DNA from: Gryganskiella cystojenkinii
Taxonomy: Eukaryota; Mortierellomycota; Mortierellomycetes; Mortierellales; Mortierellaceae
Direction of reading: 5' to 3'
Assembly (NCBI GenBank): GCA_015852425.1
Contig: JAAAIG010000662.1
Location: 1-22,037 of the forward strand
Length of the DNA stretch: 22,037 nucleotides
Of this stretch, positions 1-10,774 are shown piece after piece (positions within the stretch are counted from its first letter, which is position 1; each line of letters opens with the position of its first letter). Under the pieces are notes generated by a model. It made no database searches and had not been told where the DNA came from. It saw nothing but the letters and a program-made list of their open reading frames with translations. Both the position numbers and the translations under genes were made by a program.

Positions 1-7
1 TTTTTTT

Positions 8-1420
8 TTACTTGGCCTCGGACCAAACGTTTGTGGGACTGGTGGTCATGGAGAAATCCTTCCAGGCAATCCACTGGGCGGTCGGGGTCTTGTAATCACT
101 GGTGTGACCACCAAAGAAGGACGAAAACATAAACTTGACTGTGTGGGCCAAACTGTTCTTGTCATTTGTATACCCGTTCTTCAACAGGACCAACTGACTG
201 GACTGAACGACTGCCAACCCATCGAGATAAACCGCCAAATACCCATCCTTGACCTTGTTCCCCGCAGAATTGACGCGGACGACCTGAGTAATGTTATGCC
301 ATTGTCCAGACTTGAATTGAAACTTGCCACCGCGACCAACCGAGATACCGTACTGTTCATTGCACAAGTTCTCGGAGCCTGGAGTAGTCTTGACACCGTA
401 TCCGTCGAGACAAGAAGCATCGTCCCTCTTCTGCCACGGGAGTGAGAATTCATCATCAGGTTCTGGAAGACGGAGCGCATCGATGCGTTGACGTTCGAGT
501 TGTTCCCAGACCCGACGGGCCTCGGCCTCTTCCTCTGGATCGGTTCTTGTAATGAGACGACGCTTCAAGCTGCAACGCCTGTTACGGGAGCACCATTCCG
601 AGACAGCATCGGCCTCAGAGTCTTCATCTTCGCGTTTCTTATTGCTAGAGGGGAAATAAACGGATCTCGCAGCGTATAAATACAGTTCACCCTCACCGTT
701 CGCACGCCACATCATCCGGGTCGAGAAACAATTCTCGGCAGAGCCACCACCAGAGCAACCCGTGTTCCCACCGCCGGAACCCTGTTCAGAGCCGACGAGG
801 ATACCAGGGAGTTTACCGCCCTTGACCCAGTTGAAGCCAGGTTCGAACATCATTTGGTACTCGAGACGGATATAATGTGAGGTTCCCGTAAACGCCGAAG
901 TTGGCAAAGGCGTGGACGTGAACGAGGCATGCCTGTCCTTGGATTGTGAATAAGAGTTTTTCGGGTAGAGAGATCGAAGGACCAGGTGTTTCTTTCCGAC
1001 CCCGGCGCGCTTGACTTTTCTATCAGGTTTTGGATCCGGGACAATATCAAACTCGTCCTTTTTGGTCAGGGCGTCTTCGAGGTGAAGGGCCTTTTTGAGA
1101 TCCGAGATTTTGGCGGGCATATAGGGTAGGTTCCAACTAGGCAAGTCAGAAGAGGAGGACGAAGCCTCGCGGTTGGTGAAGGCGGAGGAGGCCTCGAAGT
1201 TGAGGTCTGCAGTGGCGGCGACGGCGGCGGGGTTCGGGAAGGCGTGATCGAGAACAAAGGGGGCTGCAGTAGATGCAGATGCAGATGCAGGAACGGCAGG
1301 AGTGTCGATAACGGAAGAGGAGGATAAGGAGGTTGGACGGGCAGAGACAACGGAGAGTGTGTTCAGGAACGAGAGCGCGATCATGGACTGAGCCACGAGA
1401 GCCGAGAGAACCAGACGCAT
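8..1420 (-). CDS. Secreted polysaccharide lyase family 14 (glucuronan/alginate lyase-like), 470 aa
   Basis: Probably cleaves uronic-acid polymers (glucuronan or alginate type) by beta-elimination outside the cell. Residues 1-27 form a signal peptide (hydrophobic core, likely cut after VVSA), followed by a Ser/Ala/Pro-rich linker to about residue 95. The catalytic jelly-roll runs from about residue 148 to the end. It carries the PL14 signature GGKLPG (K203), FSTRMMWR (S233, R235) and GELYLY (Y247, Y249). The S-x-R and Y-x-Y pairs and the 12-residue R-to-Y spacing match the catalytic residues I recall for the Chlorella-virus lyase vAL-1. A basic/acidic insertion at about 257-336, edged by dibasic sites, is unusual. 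ATG 1418-1420 is the first in frame and heads the signal peptide; TAA is at 8-10. The gene has no introns. The family call is good; the substrate is inferred. Confidence 0.85.
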   Translation of the reverse strand: MRLVLSALVAQSMIALSFLNTLSVVSARPTSLSSSSVIDTPAVPASASASTAAPFVLDHAFPNPAAVAATADLNFEASSAFTNREASSSSSDLPSWNLPYMPAKISDLKKALHLEDALTKKDEFDIVPDPKPDRKVKRAGVGKKHLVLRSLYPKNSYSQSKDRHASFTSTPLPTSAFTGTSHYIRLEYQMMFEPGFNWVKGGKLPGILVGSEQGSGGGNTGCSGGGSAENCFSTRMMWRANGEGELYLYAARSVYFPSSNKKREDEDSEADAVSEWCSRNRRCSLKRRLITRTDPEEEAEARRVWEQLERQRIDALRLPEPDDEFSLPWQKRDDASCLDGYGVKTTPGSENLCNEQYGISVGRGGKFQFKSGQWHNITQVVRVNSAGNKVKDGYLAVYLDGLAVVQSSQLVLLKNGYTNDKNSLAHTVKFMFSSFFGGHTSDYKTPTAQWIAWKDFSMTTSPTNVWSEAK

Positions 1421-1703
1421 AATGTATGTTTACTGTGCTTCTTTTTTTTTTTTTTAAAGAAAAAACAATGAGTGACAAGAGAGAGTGCGGGAGTCCAAGA
1501 GAGGCTGAAGAGGATGATAGATTGAAAAGCGATCCGGAAGAAGAAAAAACCAAGTCGACCAAAAAGAGTGGCAGTTATACAAGAAAGTCGGAACCAGCGA
1601 TCAGAGAGACGAATGTGAGGGTTTAAACACAGATGAAGGTAAAGAGAGGCGTCTGTAGTTGTTCTATTTTAGAGACAAGGAGGAAGGACAGATTCGACAA
1701 CGG

Positions 1704-1721
1704 GTGTGTGTGTGTGTGTGT
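1704..1721. repeat. (GT)n microsatellite
   Basis: About nine uninterrupted GT dinucleotides lie in the PL14 upstream region. It is a simple sequence repeat, probably length-polymorphic; no function is visible. Confidence 0.85.
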
Positions 1722-2009
1722 ATGAATCGCGTTTGATCTTGTGAATAAGACAAATGTCGAAACAAAAAAAAAAAGGAACGAGGGAACCATTCGTCTGCCT
1801 TTATACCAACTGGGATATTGCGGGCGTCGACTGGGAAAATAGCCAAGCGGGGATTTTTTTTTGAGTTTAGCAAACAGAGGCAATAGAGGCTAATAGTGCG
1901 ACTGAGAAGAACGGACAAAAAGAAAAACCACTGGTGCCTTGAAGCTCAAACCTTCGACAATAACAATTGTGGCCGGACTCAAAGAGGGGGCTGGTAATCA
2001 AAAACGCAA

Positions 2010-2030
2010 TTTTTTTTTTTAAAAAAAAAA
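2010..2030. repeat. T11-A10 inverted homopolymer
   Basis: Eleven T are followed directly by ten A, giving a perfect 20-base palindrome with no loop. Poly(dA:dT) tracts exclude nucleosomes. It lies mid-way in the 2.4 kb intergenic space, so it could mark an open-chromatin element, but it could also be slippage-prone simple sequence. Confidence 0.8.
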
Positions 2031-2248
2031 CTGAATTGAACAAAGGCAAAACGATAGAAGGCCATGGACCAGGGAAATCACACTCACAACACCAATTATG
2101 CTTTGTGCGACCCAAATATTTTTGGTGGCGGGTGACAAAAAAAAACGGCGGTTGAGATCCTTTTTGCGAAGTCAATCGATCGATCACGTCCAAGAACGAT
2201 GACCAGAGGACGACAAGTGAGGTTTACCCCGTGTCACTGTCATTCTTA

Positions 2249-2395
2249 CATCTCGACAATGTCAGGACCAAGTTCAACACACGAGGTGATGTGTCTGGCC
2301 CTTGAGGCAAAGGTCAGAGATAACCAGGTGAACACGCACGCATCCGGCCCCTTATTCGTGCATCCCGACAATGTCAGGAGCGAGTTCATCATACG
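2249..2395. repeat. Diverged 35-base direct repeat, spacing 112
   Basis: Copies at 2249-2283 and 2361-2395 match at 30 of 35 positions. Each contains the 9-base palindrome GACAATGTC. Weaker similarity extends a few bases upstream of both copies. It is probably an old local duplication of non-coding DNA; a paired binding site is possible but unsupported. Confidence 0.6.
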
Positions 2396-3323
2396 GAGAG
2401 TCCGGTGTGAGCGCAGGACTAGAAAAAGAAGAAAAGCAGTAGCGGAGGACGGAGGACGACGAGAGCAAAGACGCGTGGATTTAACGGGAGCATCTATTCA
2501 GCTCGGATATGGATAGAAAAAGCGGTTGAGGGTGGTGATATGTGACATATTTTAAAAGTTAGACACCATGACATTGTTGAGTGAACGTGCTCTTCAGGCA
2601 GATTCTTTAGATGGGGTGTTACCCTGGCGTCATTCCTTCATTTCACAACAGTACGTGTTTCTAGCAGGGATATATCTCACCCATCTAGAAAAAAAATATT
2701 GTAAAGATGAAAGTCAAAGAAAGACGGCGATCACAGAAGTTAATCCTGTTCCTGATAGTTGAACCTGAAGCGTCAGGTCCAGAGTCAAGCCAAACAGGAG
2801 ATGAGGTGTAAAAAAAGTTTGATCTTAATTAATTCGGAACCGATGGGCTCCTTCGTTCCCATTCGCTCACGCGCCAAACTGTTCAAAAAAAAGGTTTTGG
2901 CGGGTTTGAACCGCTAGAGGAAAGGAGAGAAGGATGGGAAGAATGATAACTTTATTTGTCTCGGCCCGCTGAGGAAGGGACTAGAAAGAAAAGAAAAAAA
3001 GGCTGTCTTCAGTTCAATTTGACTGGTTAGGCATGCCCTACTGAATGAAAGCATTGTTTACGGACGTCTTTCTTCATAAATTGCTATACCTAGACGCTAT
3101 CTGTGGGAGAAAAACGAGGAAACAAAAAGGAGGAAGACCCTGAACAGCCGTTTTGATTTACTTTTTGTCACAGGAGAGACCACAGCACCAAAGATTTGGA
3201 GGGGAAAAGGGGGAAATTTTGTTTCCGTCAGTTGGATATTGACCGAGGGAATCTGGAACGATTGTCTGTCTTCTTCCATCCTCCACTCGATGTGCCTCGT
3301 GCAATCAAGCACGCTGACGATCC

Positions 3324-3416
3324 TTTTTTTTTTTTTTCAACTTTTTGTCCCAAATTTTTCCCCACTTTTTTTTTTTTTGACACGTTTTGTCCCTAATTTC
3401 TCGCCACTTTTTTTTT
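3324..3416. repeat. 42-base T-tract tandem repeat, two copies plus start of a third
   Basis: Unit 1 (3324-3365) is T14 plus 28 bases, and unit 2 (3366-3407) is T13 plus 29 bases. A third T9 run starts at 3408. The non-T parts share TTTTGTCCC and a closing CCAC-type end. It lies beyond the 3' end of the ABC transporter gene and is simple-sequence expansion with no sign of coding. Confidence 0.7.
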
Positions 3417-3778
3417 GTGAAACTGTCGAACACAAACACAAGCCAGGAAAACACCAAAGGACTGAAAAAAAAATTGAAAGAATAATGGAACATTTCTTTT
3501 TCAGGGGACACCGAGTAACCGAGGAGAACCGATGAAATAAAAGTTCACTGAAACCTTGGGGGCAACACGGTTTAGCGGGCTCACGTTGTTCACTCTCATT
3601 CATCATGATTATTGCTTTATTTTATTTCTCAGGAAGGAGCGCTATTACTGTATGCGTATGCAAAACGAACGATAATAATGTACAGGGAATATTTGTGACA
3701 TACCATTGCTACAAAGATTAAAAGATATATGTGCCGCATCCACATGTGTGTTGCGGATAGATATACATAACACAAGAC

Positions 3779-6700
3779 TTAATTGGCAACCTCACCCGCT
3801 TGCTCGGCCAACTTGTAAAACAACGACTCTTTGCGTTGCATCAACCTCGTAGGCGCCTCGTATTCTTCAACGCGACCTCGTTCGAGAACCAAGATCTTGT
3901 CTGAATCCATCACAGTCTTGATGCGATGTGCAATCGTCAAGATGGTCCTGTCCTTGAACTCCTTCCGGATCGTCTGTTGGATCAACTCGTCCGTCTCCAC
4001 ATCGACCGCGGCCGTGGCCTCGTCCAAGACTAGGATCTTGGTCTTTCGCAAGAGAGCGCGAGCCAGACAGATCAAGGATCGCTGACCGACCGAGAAGTTC
4101 TCGCCGTTCTGAGTGACCTCGTAAGAGAGACCACCGGGCATACTCGAGATGTAGTCCTTCAAATGAGCTCGCTCCAAAGCCTCCCAAATCTCGACATCCT
4201 TAGCCTGGTCAAACGGATCGAGGTTATCACGGACAGTACCGACAAACAGTGTGGGGTCCTGAGGGATGATCGCCAGGTGTTGACGCAAGTGTTCCAAACC
4301 AATTGTGGAGATATCAACACCGTCAATCTCGATCGATCCACCATCCTCTTCGACTTCAACCTTTTCCAATGCGACGACGCCAACCTCGGTTGGGTCTGAA
4401 TCGTAATCGGACCCATTGTGGCCAGCCCTGGCCCAGTGACTGTTCGCAGCCTCAATAATACGGAAAAGAGCCAGAGTCAACGAAGATTTGCCTGCACCCG
4501 TACGACCAACGATACCGACTTTTTCACCGGGCAGGACCTCAAACGAGACGTTCTTGATGACCAGATCCATTCCCTGTCGGTAACGGGTTGAGTAGTTCTT
4601 GAAGACAATGTTACCTTGCGATGGCCAGTTCTCGGGCAATTCCGCATCGGTTTCGTTGGGTGCTTCTTGGTTCTTCTCAGAGTATTCCTTGACACGTTCG
4701 ACACAAACGAGCTCGTTCTGGAGCTCACAGAAACAGCGCACTAGCCATGTCACATCCGCTGAGATATTGACAGCATAACTCAAACTCATGCCGACCATAC
4801 TGGCGCTCACGCTGTTACGACCCAGGACCGCAAACAAGGCAGCAGCAAGGACAATCACCGAGGCTATGCCTTCCAGACGAACGTTCAGCCAACGGTTACC
4901 GACAGCCCAGACGAAATGAGCGTTCGAGGCCTGATCGGCCTTGGTCGCGTTCTCGACAATGAACCTTTCGTTACATCCCATGGCCCGGATGGTCGACACA
5001 CCGGACAAGGTCTCGGAAAAGTGCTGGTACATGGGCGACTTGGAGATGGACTCGATACGCTTGAAGGCACGCGAGGACGCGATGTAATACGACTGGAGGA
5101 AGATATAGATGATAAAAATCGGGGGAACAATGACCAGGAAGAGGGGTGTGGTGACCGTGATTACGAGTAAACCGCCCATGACAGCGACAAAGCAAAAGAA
5201 CATATCGTGGAAAACCCAAGGGATCTGCTCATCGATACTAAAGAAATCCGAGGAGAAACGGTTGATGATGCGCCCCACAGGGGTCGTATCAAAGAAGGAC
5301 ATAGGTAACCGGAGGACGTTGTTCAAGAGATCGGTGTGCAACCTCTCGGAGGCTCGAACACCAACAGTAACCATTGTCGTATAAGAGGTCCAGACGGTCA
5401 AAAGCATGTAGGCGACCACGAGCGCAGCATAGATGCCCATGTAGTAACCGAGGCCATGAGGCGCATGATTCACAATCTCAACCCAGTTCCGCAGCCACGT
5501 GTTGGTGCCGATTTGACAACCCTGGATGACAATAAAGAGACACAAAACCTGGATTGCGTTCTTGTACGAGGCCGCCTTGGCATAGATCTTGTAGACGTGC
5601 CAGTGGATACTACCGACCATCATCTCCTCCTCCTCGATCAAATCCGCGCTTTCGTCCTTCTTCTCGTCTAAAGCGACGGCCTGAGCAACCACGGCCTTGT
5701 CGTGAAGAGCATGCGCCTGAGCAATCTCGGTTTTTTCGTCCGCCTCCTTGATCGTCTCGGAATCGTTCTGAGAGTCGGTGTCATCAGCAGCATCCTTTCG
5801 CTTGACAGAGTAGTCCTCGATCAGTTGGTAAAAGGCGTTCTTGGCATCAAGGAGTTCCTGGTAACGACCGGTCTCGGTGATGACACCTTCTTTGATAACC
5901 ACGATCTGATCGACTTCGAACAAGTGATGGATTCCGTGTGTGATCAAGAGTCGAGTCTTTTCACCCAATAGTCCCTCGGGTCCGATCAGGTGTTTCCACA
6001 GATGCTGGTCTACATGGGCATCGACGGCGCTCAGCGGGTCATCCAACAAGTAGATATCGGCATCCTGGTAAGCGGCGCGGGCCAGAGAGACGCGCTGCTT
6101 CTGACCACCAGACAAATTAATCCCGCGCTCGCCAATCTCGGTCAAGTCCGCAGCAGGCAACATGGCGAAATCCGGGGTCAATCCAGCAGCAAAGACGATC
6201 TTGTCGTATTTTTCCTGATCGAACGCGGCACCAAAGACAATGTTATCCTTCAGAGTCGCATTAATAATCCAGGGCTGTTGAGGCGCATACGCTATTTTGC
6301 CAGAAATCTTGACAGATCCCTTGCGCACATACATGTCACCAATCATGGCGTTGAACAACGAAGTCTTGCCCTGACCGACTCTACCGACGATCGCAGTAAG
6401 GTGACCACGGTAAACAGCGAGGTTAATGTCCTTGAGAGTAGCTTCATAGTTCCGTTCAACAGGAGTTCCAGGAACAGGGATGGAGAGACCAGCAGCGAGA
6501 GCCTCCTTGGCTTCCATCTTGGCCTTCTTGACGTCCTTCTTCTCACGAGCCTTGGTCTGCTTCTCGGTTTCGGAATCAGGGCCCTCTTTGTCCCATGCAA
6601 AGACACCGTCCTTGATCTCGAGCACAGGCAAAGATGGATCAAGTGGCAAAGCATCCACATGTACGATATTGTCGTCGGACAGCTCCTCGGCCAAGAGATA

Positions 6701-8735
6701 TTTCTGGATACGACGAGTCGCGACCAAAAGACCCATAGACTCACCGGTAATAAAGGACATCATTCCAATTGGTCTGTTCAAGAGCCCGAAAAGCGTGATA
6801 CTGACAAAGATGGTCTGAGAGTTAATCTCGCCTCCGGAACCACCGGGCCCGCCGACGGAGGCATAGACACTGAACGAGACCAGGGCCATTAGCAATGTCA
6901 ACGAACTGAACATGATGGTCATGAACGAGAAGGCGACACCAATCTTGCGCAGGACAGCAAGCTCGCGGTTACGGAACACGGCGACTTTGGCACGGAAGGA
7001 GGATTCCCTAATGAGTACAACAGAAGCAAAAAAAAAATACCTTAAATTAGAGACTAATTCGAAAAGGCTCCAACATGACACAAATATATATGATCGATAT
7101 GATCCTAAACGAGACTTACCATCCATAAAGCTTCACGATCTTGATACCAGACAAAACTTCGTTCAACAACCGGATACGATTATCCATTGCAGCCAACTTC
7201 TCATCCTTGGCCTTTGCAAAGAACGCGGCAATCCAGGTCTGAACTGGAGCAACGACCAAAATCGTGCCTGCTCCAGCAATAGCGGCCCATCCGAGTTGTC
7301 GATACAACAGCCAAAGAGCAATGCAAATCTCGAACGGAATCGAGAACCACATTGGCAAAAGTGGCAATGCCTGCGACCAACGTTCAGCATCGACGCTCAT
7401 ATGGTTTTGAATATCGCCGGGGGATTGTTCGTTCCTGGCGGCGGGGCTCAGGCGCAAAGCCTTGCGGTAAATCATCGAGATCAAGGCAGTTCGGGCCTCG
7501 ATACCCATATTCATAATCAACTGGTTGAACTGACCCTCCAACAGGGCAGTGGCCATCGTCGAGAAGAACATGCCGAGGGACAAGATTATGCCAAGGACCA
7601 CAGGAGACGGGGCATCGGTCCTGTACGATCCCGTAAATTCCAAGAGCTGGTTCATTAACTCGGGCGCGACAAAAGTCATCACTGAAGCCAGTAGTCTATA
7701 AATCATGATTGGGACCCATTGCCAGCCATACGCCTTGAGGATCAAACCTAGCAGGCCAGGCTCCTGACCCTTGGCATGACGTTTTTGGACATGACGATCC
7801 CATTGATCCGAGAGATAAGAGTACGAGAACCGGGTCTTGATCCGCTGGGGCATCATCTCAGCCACATCCTCGGGCTGCAGCGGCTTTTTGTAACCAATCT
7901 TGATGATGTGTTCGAGGTAAAAGAACCAGTACCGGGAAAAGATATTGGCCTTCTCATAGGGGCTAGCAGCACTGTGTTTTTGGACTTTGGTTCGACCTCG
8001 GGGCCAGGACTCGACGAGGAAACCGAGGGTGATAAGAGCAAAGTAGATATAGTACAGAGCAGCGTCGGTACCCGAGGATTCAGGCAGAGCACTCATGGTC
8101 CGGATGGTGATGGCACTGGCAACGACAGAGACAACGTAAAAAGTAAAGATGTGTGTTGAGGATCGGACCTCATACTTGTGCTCGAAATGGTTCGTTGGCA
8201 CAGCAAAGAACTAAAATATTTGAGAATAAAAGAGATAGAGTGAGGATGTATGTTAGTGGGAGTTGATGGCAAAGAGTTGAACGTCAAACAAAGAAGAGCC
8301 AAAATTCTTACCCATGCGATGGCAACCGAGATATTGGCCAAGACACTGGCACGGGAATGGTTGGTCTCTTGACCGACGAGACCAGCTCGTACGAGAAGGA
8401 TTAAGGCTGCTGCGATCATCAAGAACTGACAGGGCCAGTAAATCAGCTTGGTCCGTCCGAGGTTATGAGGTTGACCGGTCTTGACGAGGGTATAGGACCG
8501 GTAAATAAAGGCCACGATGGCCAATAAGGCGGGTAATGTTGATAAGATGGTAGATTCGAAGCATGGGGTCAGATCAATTCGCTGACTGCTTGTTGGACCC
8601 TGTTTGAGTGTGCGATCGGAACAAATGAGGATGGATAGTTAATTTTTGCAGGGACTACAGATCGGTTCAAAGTAAACAGACGTAAGGTGATGATCTAACC
8701 CATCCTTCCGAGTCACTGCAGTAGGATGCACTCAT
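3779..8735 (-). CDS. ABCC/MRP-type full-length ABC transporter, four exons, 1547 aa
   Basis: ATP-driven exporter of the MRP1/YCF1 group, which moves glutathione- and other organic-anion conjugates across the vacuolar or plasma membrane. Exons: 8735-8700, 8599-8312, 8210-7120 and 7007-3779; introns of 100, 101 and 112 nt, all GT-AG. Junctions restore EGW-GP, AIAW-FF and KLYGW-ESSFR. Layout is TMD0 (about 1-195), L0 linker, TMD1, NBD1, TMD2, NBD2. NBD1 has Walker A GRVGQGKTS (680-688), LSGGQ (770-774) and LLDDP, with Asp in place of the catalytic Glu, as is normal for ABCC. NBD2 has GRTGAGKSS (1306-1314), FSVGQ (1443-1447), LVLDEA (E1468) and switch H1499. It has charged fungal-type insertions in both NBDs. 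The N-terminus reads ...EGWGP...DLTPCFE, typical of fungal members. The family is certain; substrate and membrane are inferred. Confidence 0.96.
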
Positions 8736-8849
8736 GGTTCCTGTATTTTGTCCAGGGTTGATGAGTTGACTGATGAATATAAAAATGGAAGATAGCAGAA
8801 AAGGAAGGAGAAGAGAAAAAGAGAGGAAATATGCTCAACGTTGCGTTGT

Positions 8850-8856
8850 CTTTATA
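8850..8856 (-). promoter_or_regulatory. Candidate TATA box of the ABCC gene
   Basis: TATAAAG reads on the minus strand about 115 bases upstream of the ABCC start codon, in otherwise non-coding DNA. Position and orientation fit a core promoter, but TATA-like words are common in this A/T-rich spacer. Confidence 0.4.
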
Positions 8857-9222
8857 CTTTTGCTCCGCTCCAGTGGGTTTCAGAAACCGATTGTCCGCAT
8901 TGGCTCAGAGTGGGTTCGCTTCAAACTCTCGCCCCAAAAGAGAAATTTAGAAAGAAAGAAAAAAACACTTCTTTGCTTTGGCACCTTGTGTAACACAACA
9001 TGGTCATACTTTTTTCACGACAACACCATCCCTCGATGTAGATCCAAATCCAACGTCTCTGGCATATTCCCAAGACGTCCATCGGAGATAACAAGATTCA
9101 AGTGGCAGGCAATGGATTCTCGGAGAAAGGACGAGGGACCTTCTCGAATCCTTGGGTAAGACTCTGTTTTAATTTGCTCCACAGGGTCCACAAATCCGCA
9201 GTTTGTAAATTTCGTGCTGCGA

Positions 9223-9244
9223 TTTTTTTTTTTTTTTTTTTTTT
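9223..9244. repeat. T22 homopolymer
   Basis: Twenty-two consecutive T, the longest homopolymer in the window, about 490 bases upstream of the ABCC start. Probably a nucleosome-excluding tract; its true length may be uncertain because such runs are error-prone in sequencing. Confidence 0.85.
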
Positions 9245-9627
9245 GTGTGGCCCGAGCAAAGCACTGCAGAGACTACCAAGAGCTAAAAAAAAATATCCAA
9301 GTAATTTTTCCTTTCCAGAGAGTCCACTCAGAAAAAAATTTGTGTGCACCGATCGTGACCATCTTTGGGTTCGATCCTGGGCTACTCGCTGGTGTCTCAA
9401 AATGAATTGACACAAAGTTCACCACAAAAGGTCGCGATCAAGGACACCATGACGTTGTTGCCACCAAAATGACATCCATCCCTGGTTGGCATCCAGGACA
9501 AGATCCTTTGCCTCACATTCCTGCAGGGAACAAGTCTCACTTGAAAATTTCCTTTTTCATTTTTTTTTTGTAGGAAGGAGATTATATCTGAACATCCACA
9601 ACCATATTTTTTATTGTAGAGTTCTCA

Positions 9628-10774
9628 CTATTGAGACGGGAATGGAAGGTCCTTGAGAAGTTTCCTGTTCCTGAGCGAGTCTTGTTTTCGTTCCAGATCT
9701 ACAGCCCAAAGTGCTGCTCTATAATTATCGTAAACGAAACAAGACATGTCCAACAAGATGCTGGTCAAAGATGAATTCTTCTTTTGGGCAAATTATCAAC
9801 CGAACTCCTTCACGAAATCTACAATTCTAGTTTTTTTCATTATTTTCCTACCCGATCGAGTTTGTGAATCCAAAGAGAATGCCGAGAACAGGAACCAGTT
9901 CCAGAGCCTGTGAGACGAACCCGAAGGCCAGGTATTGTGCTTCCTGTCGCTTGATCCAATCCTCCCTTTCCTTTTCCGTCATCTCCTTCTTGTCAAAGTA
10001 ATACCGATGAATATCCGGCATCCGAGCTCGTCCGTTGATGTAACAAAATGACACTTGGCCCGCAACGGGGAACAGGTTCAGAGGCAAAGTAAAACACCAG
10101 AGCAGGATCCGTTCCCCGACTTGAAAAGACGCGGCCTTGACGAGATCTCGTTTCCGTCGCGACGCTTCTTGGCGCGTGACCATGGCCTCGGTCGAGACGA
10201 CCTCAATGTTCTCGGCGCCATAACTGCTGGAAGTCTTGTTGCTATTGTTAATGTCGTCATTGTAATCGATCTGTTGTAAAGTAACACCGCTGCGCTTATG
10301 CACGGTATGAGTCAAGGTCGCCAGGGGTCCAACCTGAATAAAATTCATCGCCAAGACCTTTTTAAAGAGACCTCGGGATTTCTCTTTTTTAAAGACCTCG
10401 CCCATGATCAGGGCCACCAAAAGAGAGGTCTCGCCCATGGTCAAGATCAAGGCAGACCATGTCGGGACGCTGAAACCGAGAAAAGAAAGTTCGCGCGTAG
10501 TGGGATAGAAAAACGAGGTCGTGGTATAAATAGCCTGGACGATGTAGAGGATCAATCTTCGTTGGTATTTGAACGTCAGAGCGGCGAGTGGGAGGAGGAT
10601 CGCCATGGTGACAAGGAAAGCAGAGAGAAGGGAGCGCAGGAACTGAGGGCCGAGGTGACGGATGTTTTGGATTAGATAGAGAATTCCGAGGAGAGGGTAC
10701 GCGCCTGCAAAGACGTGACCATGGCGAGGAAGAGGATGAGGAGACGGAGGTGATGAAGACAATGGATGTGACAT
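9628..10774 (-). CDS. EI24-domain / RRT8-like multispanning membrane protein, two exons, 337 aa
   Basis: Exon 1 is 10774-9852, intron 9851-9719 (133 nt, GTAGGA...TAG), exon 2 is 9718-9628 with stop TAG at 9628-9630. Splicing turns FTNSIG into FTNSIGAALWAVDLE, the conserved end of this family, and 923+91 nt divides by three. About four hydrophobic segments are visible: 48-66, 102-128, 223-246 and 284-304. A charged soluble stretch with an Asn/Ser-rich part lies at 160-215. Conserved pieces include PVAGQVSFCYINGRA and RYYFDKKEMTEKE. Yeast relatives (RRT8, LDS1/2) associate with lipid droplets and spore-wall assembly; that role is transferred by family only. ATG 10772-10774 is the first true start codon. 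Divergent from the HIT gene across 321 bases. Confidence 0.78.

Larger units (their letters stand above)
1421..3778. other. Gene-free intergenic region, 2.36 kb
   Basis: It holds the promoter side of the PL14 gene and the 3' flank of the ABC transporter gene. Open frames here are short, low-complexity and without recognisable motifs. The part next to the PL14 start (about 1467-1620) is purine-rich on the plus strand, so pyrimidine-rich on the PL14 coding strand, as is common in fungal promoters. The region also has a GT microsatellite at about 1704-1721, a T/A inverted run at 2010-2030, a diverged direct repeat at 2249-2395 and a T-tract tandem repeat at 3324-3416. A TATAAAGG box lies on the minus strand at 1798-1805, but it is about 380 bases upstream of the PL14 ATG and may be fortuitous. 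No RNA gene was seen. Confidence 0.6.
8736..9627. other. Intergenic spacer, ABCC promoter / EI24-like gene 3' flank
   Basis: The 892 bases separate two genes on the same strand. Apart from the TATA-like box and a run of 22 T at 9223-9244, I see no motif, RNA gene or plausible coding exon. Frames that stay open here are low-complexity. Confidence 0.6.

Noticed and set aside
1469..1626. 52-codon plus-strand frame starting ATG just upstream of, and divergent from, the PL14 gene
   Set aside because: It is purine-rich low complexity (Lys, Glu, Arg, Ser). The same stretch is the pyrimidine-rich promoter tract of PL14 on the other strand.
2199..2516. 105-codon plus-strand frame in the intergenic region
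   Set aside because: Arg-rich composition, no domain, and it spans the two copies of a diverged repeat; likely open by chance.
2562..2579. 17 of 18 identity between 2562-2579 and 9443-9460 (GACACCATGAC-TTGTTG)
   Set aside because: One such match is roughly expected by chance within 22 kb and the similarity stops at both ends.
8773..9159. 128-codon plus-strand frame upstream of the ABCC gene
   Set aside because: Lys/Arg-rich start, no motif, and it overlaps the promoter region of the minus-strand gene.
9360..9395. GGTTCGATCC, resembling a tRNA T-arm
   Set aside because: The 5-bp stem does not pair and no acceptor, D or anticodon arms are found around it. The similar GGTTTGAACC at about 2903 and GGTTCGAGG at about 14424 fail in the same way.
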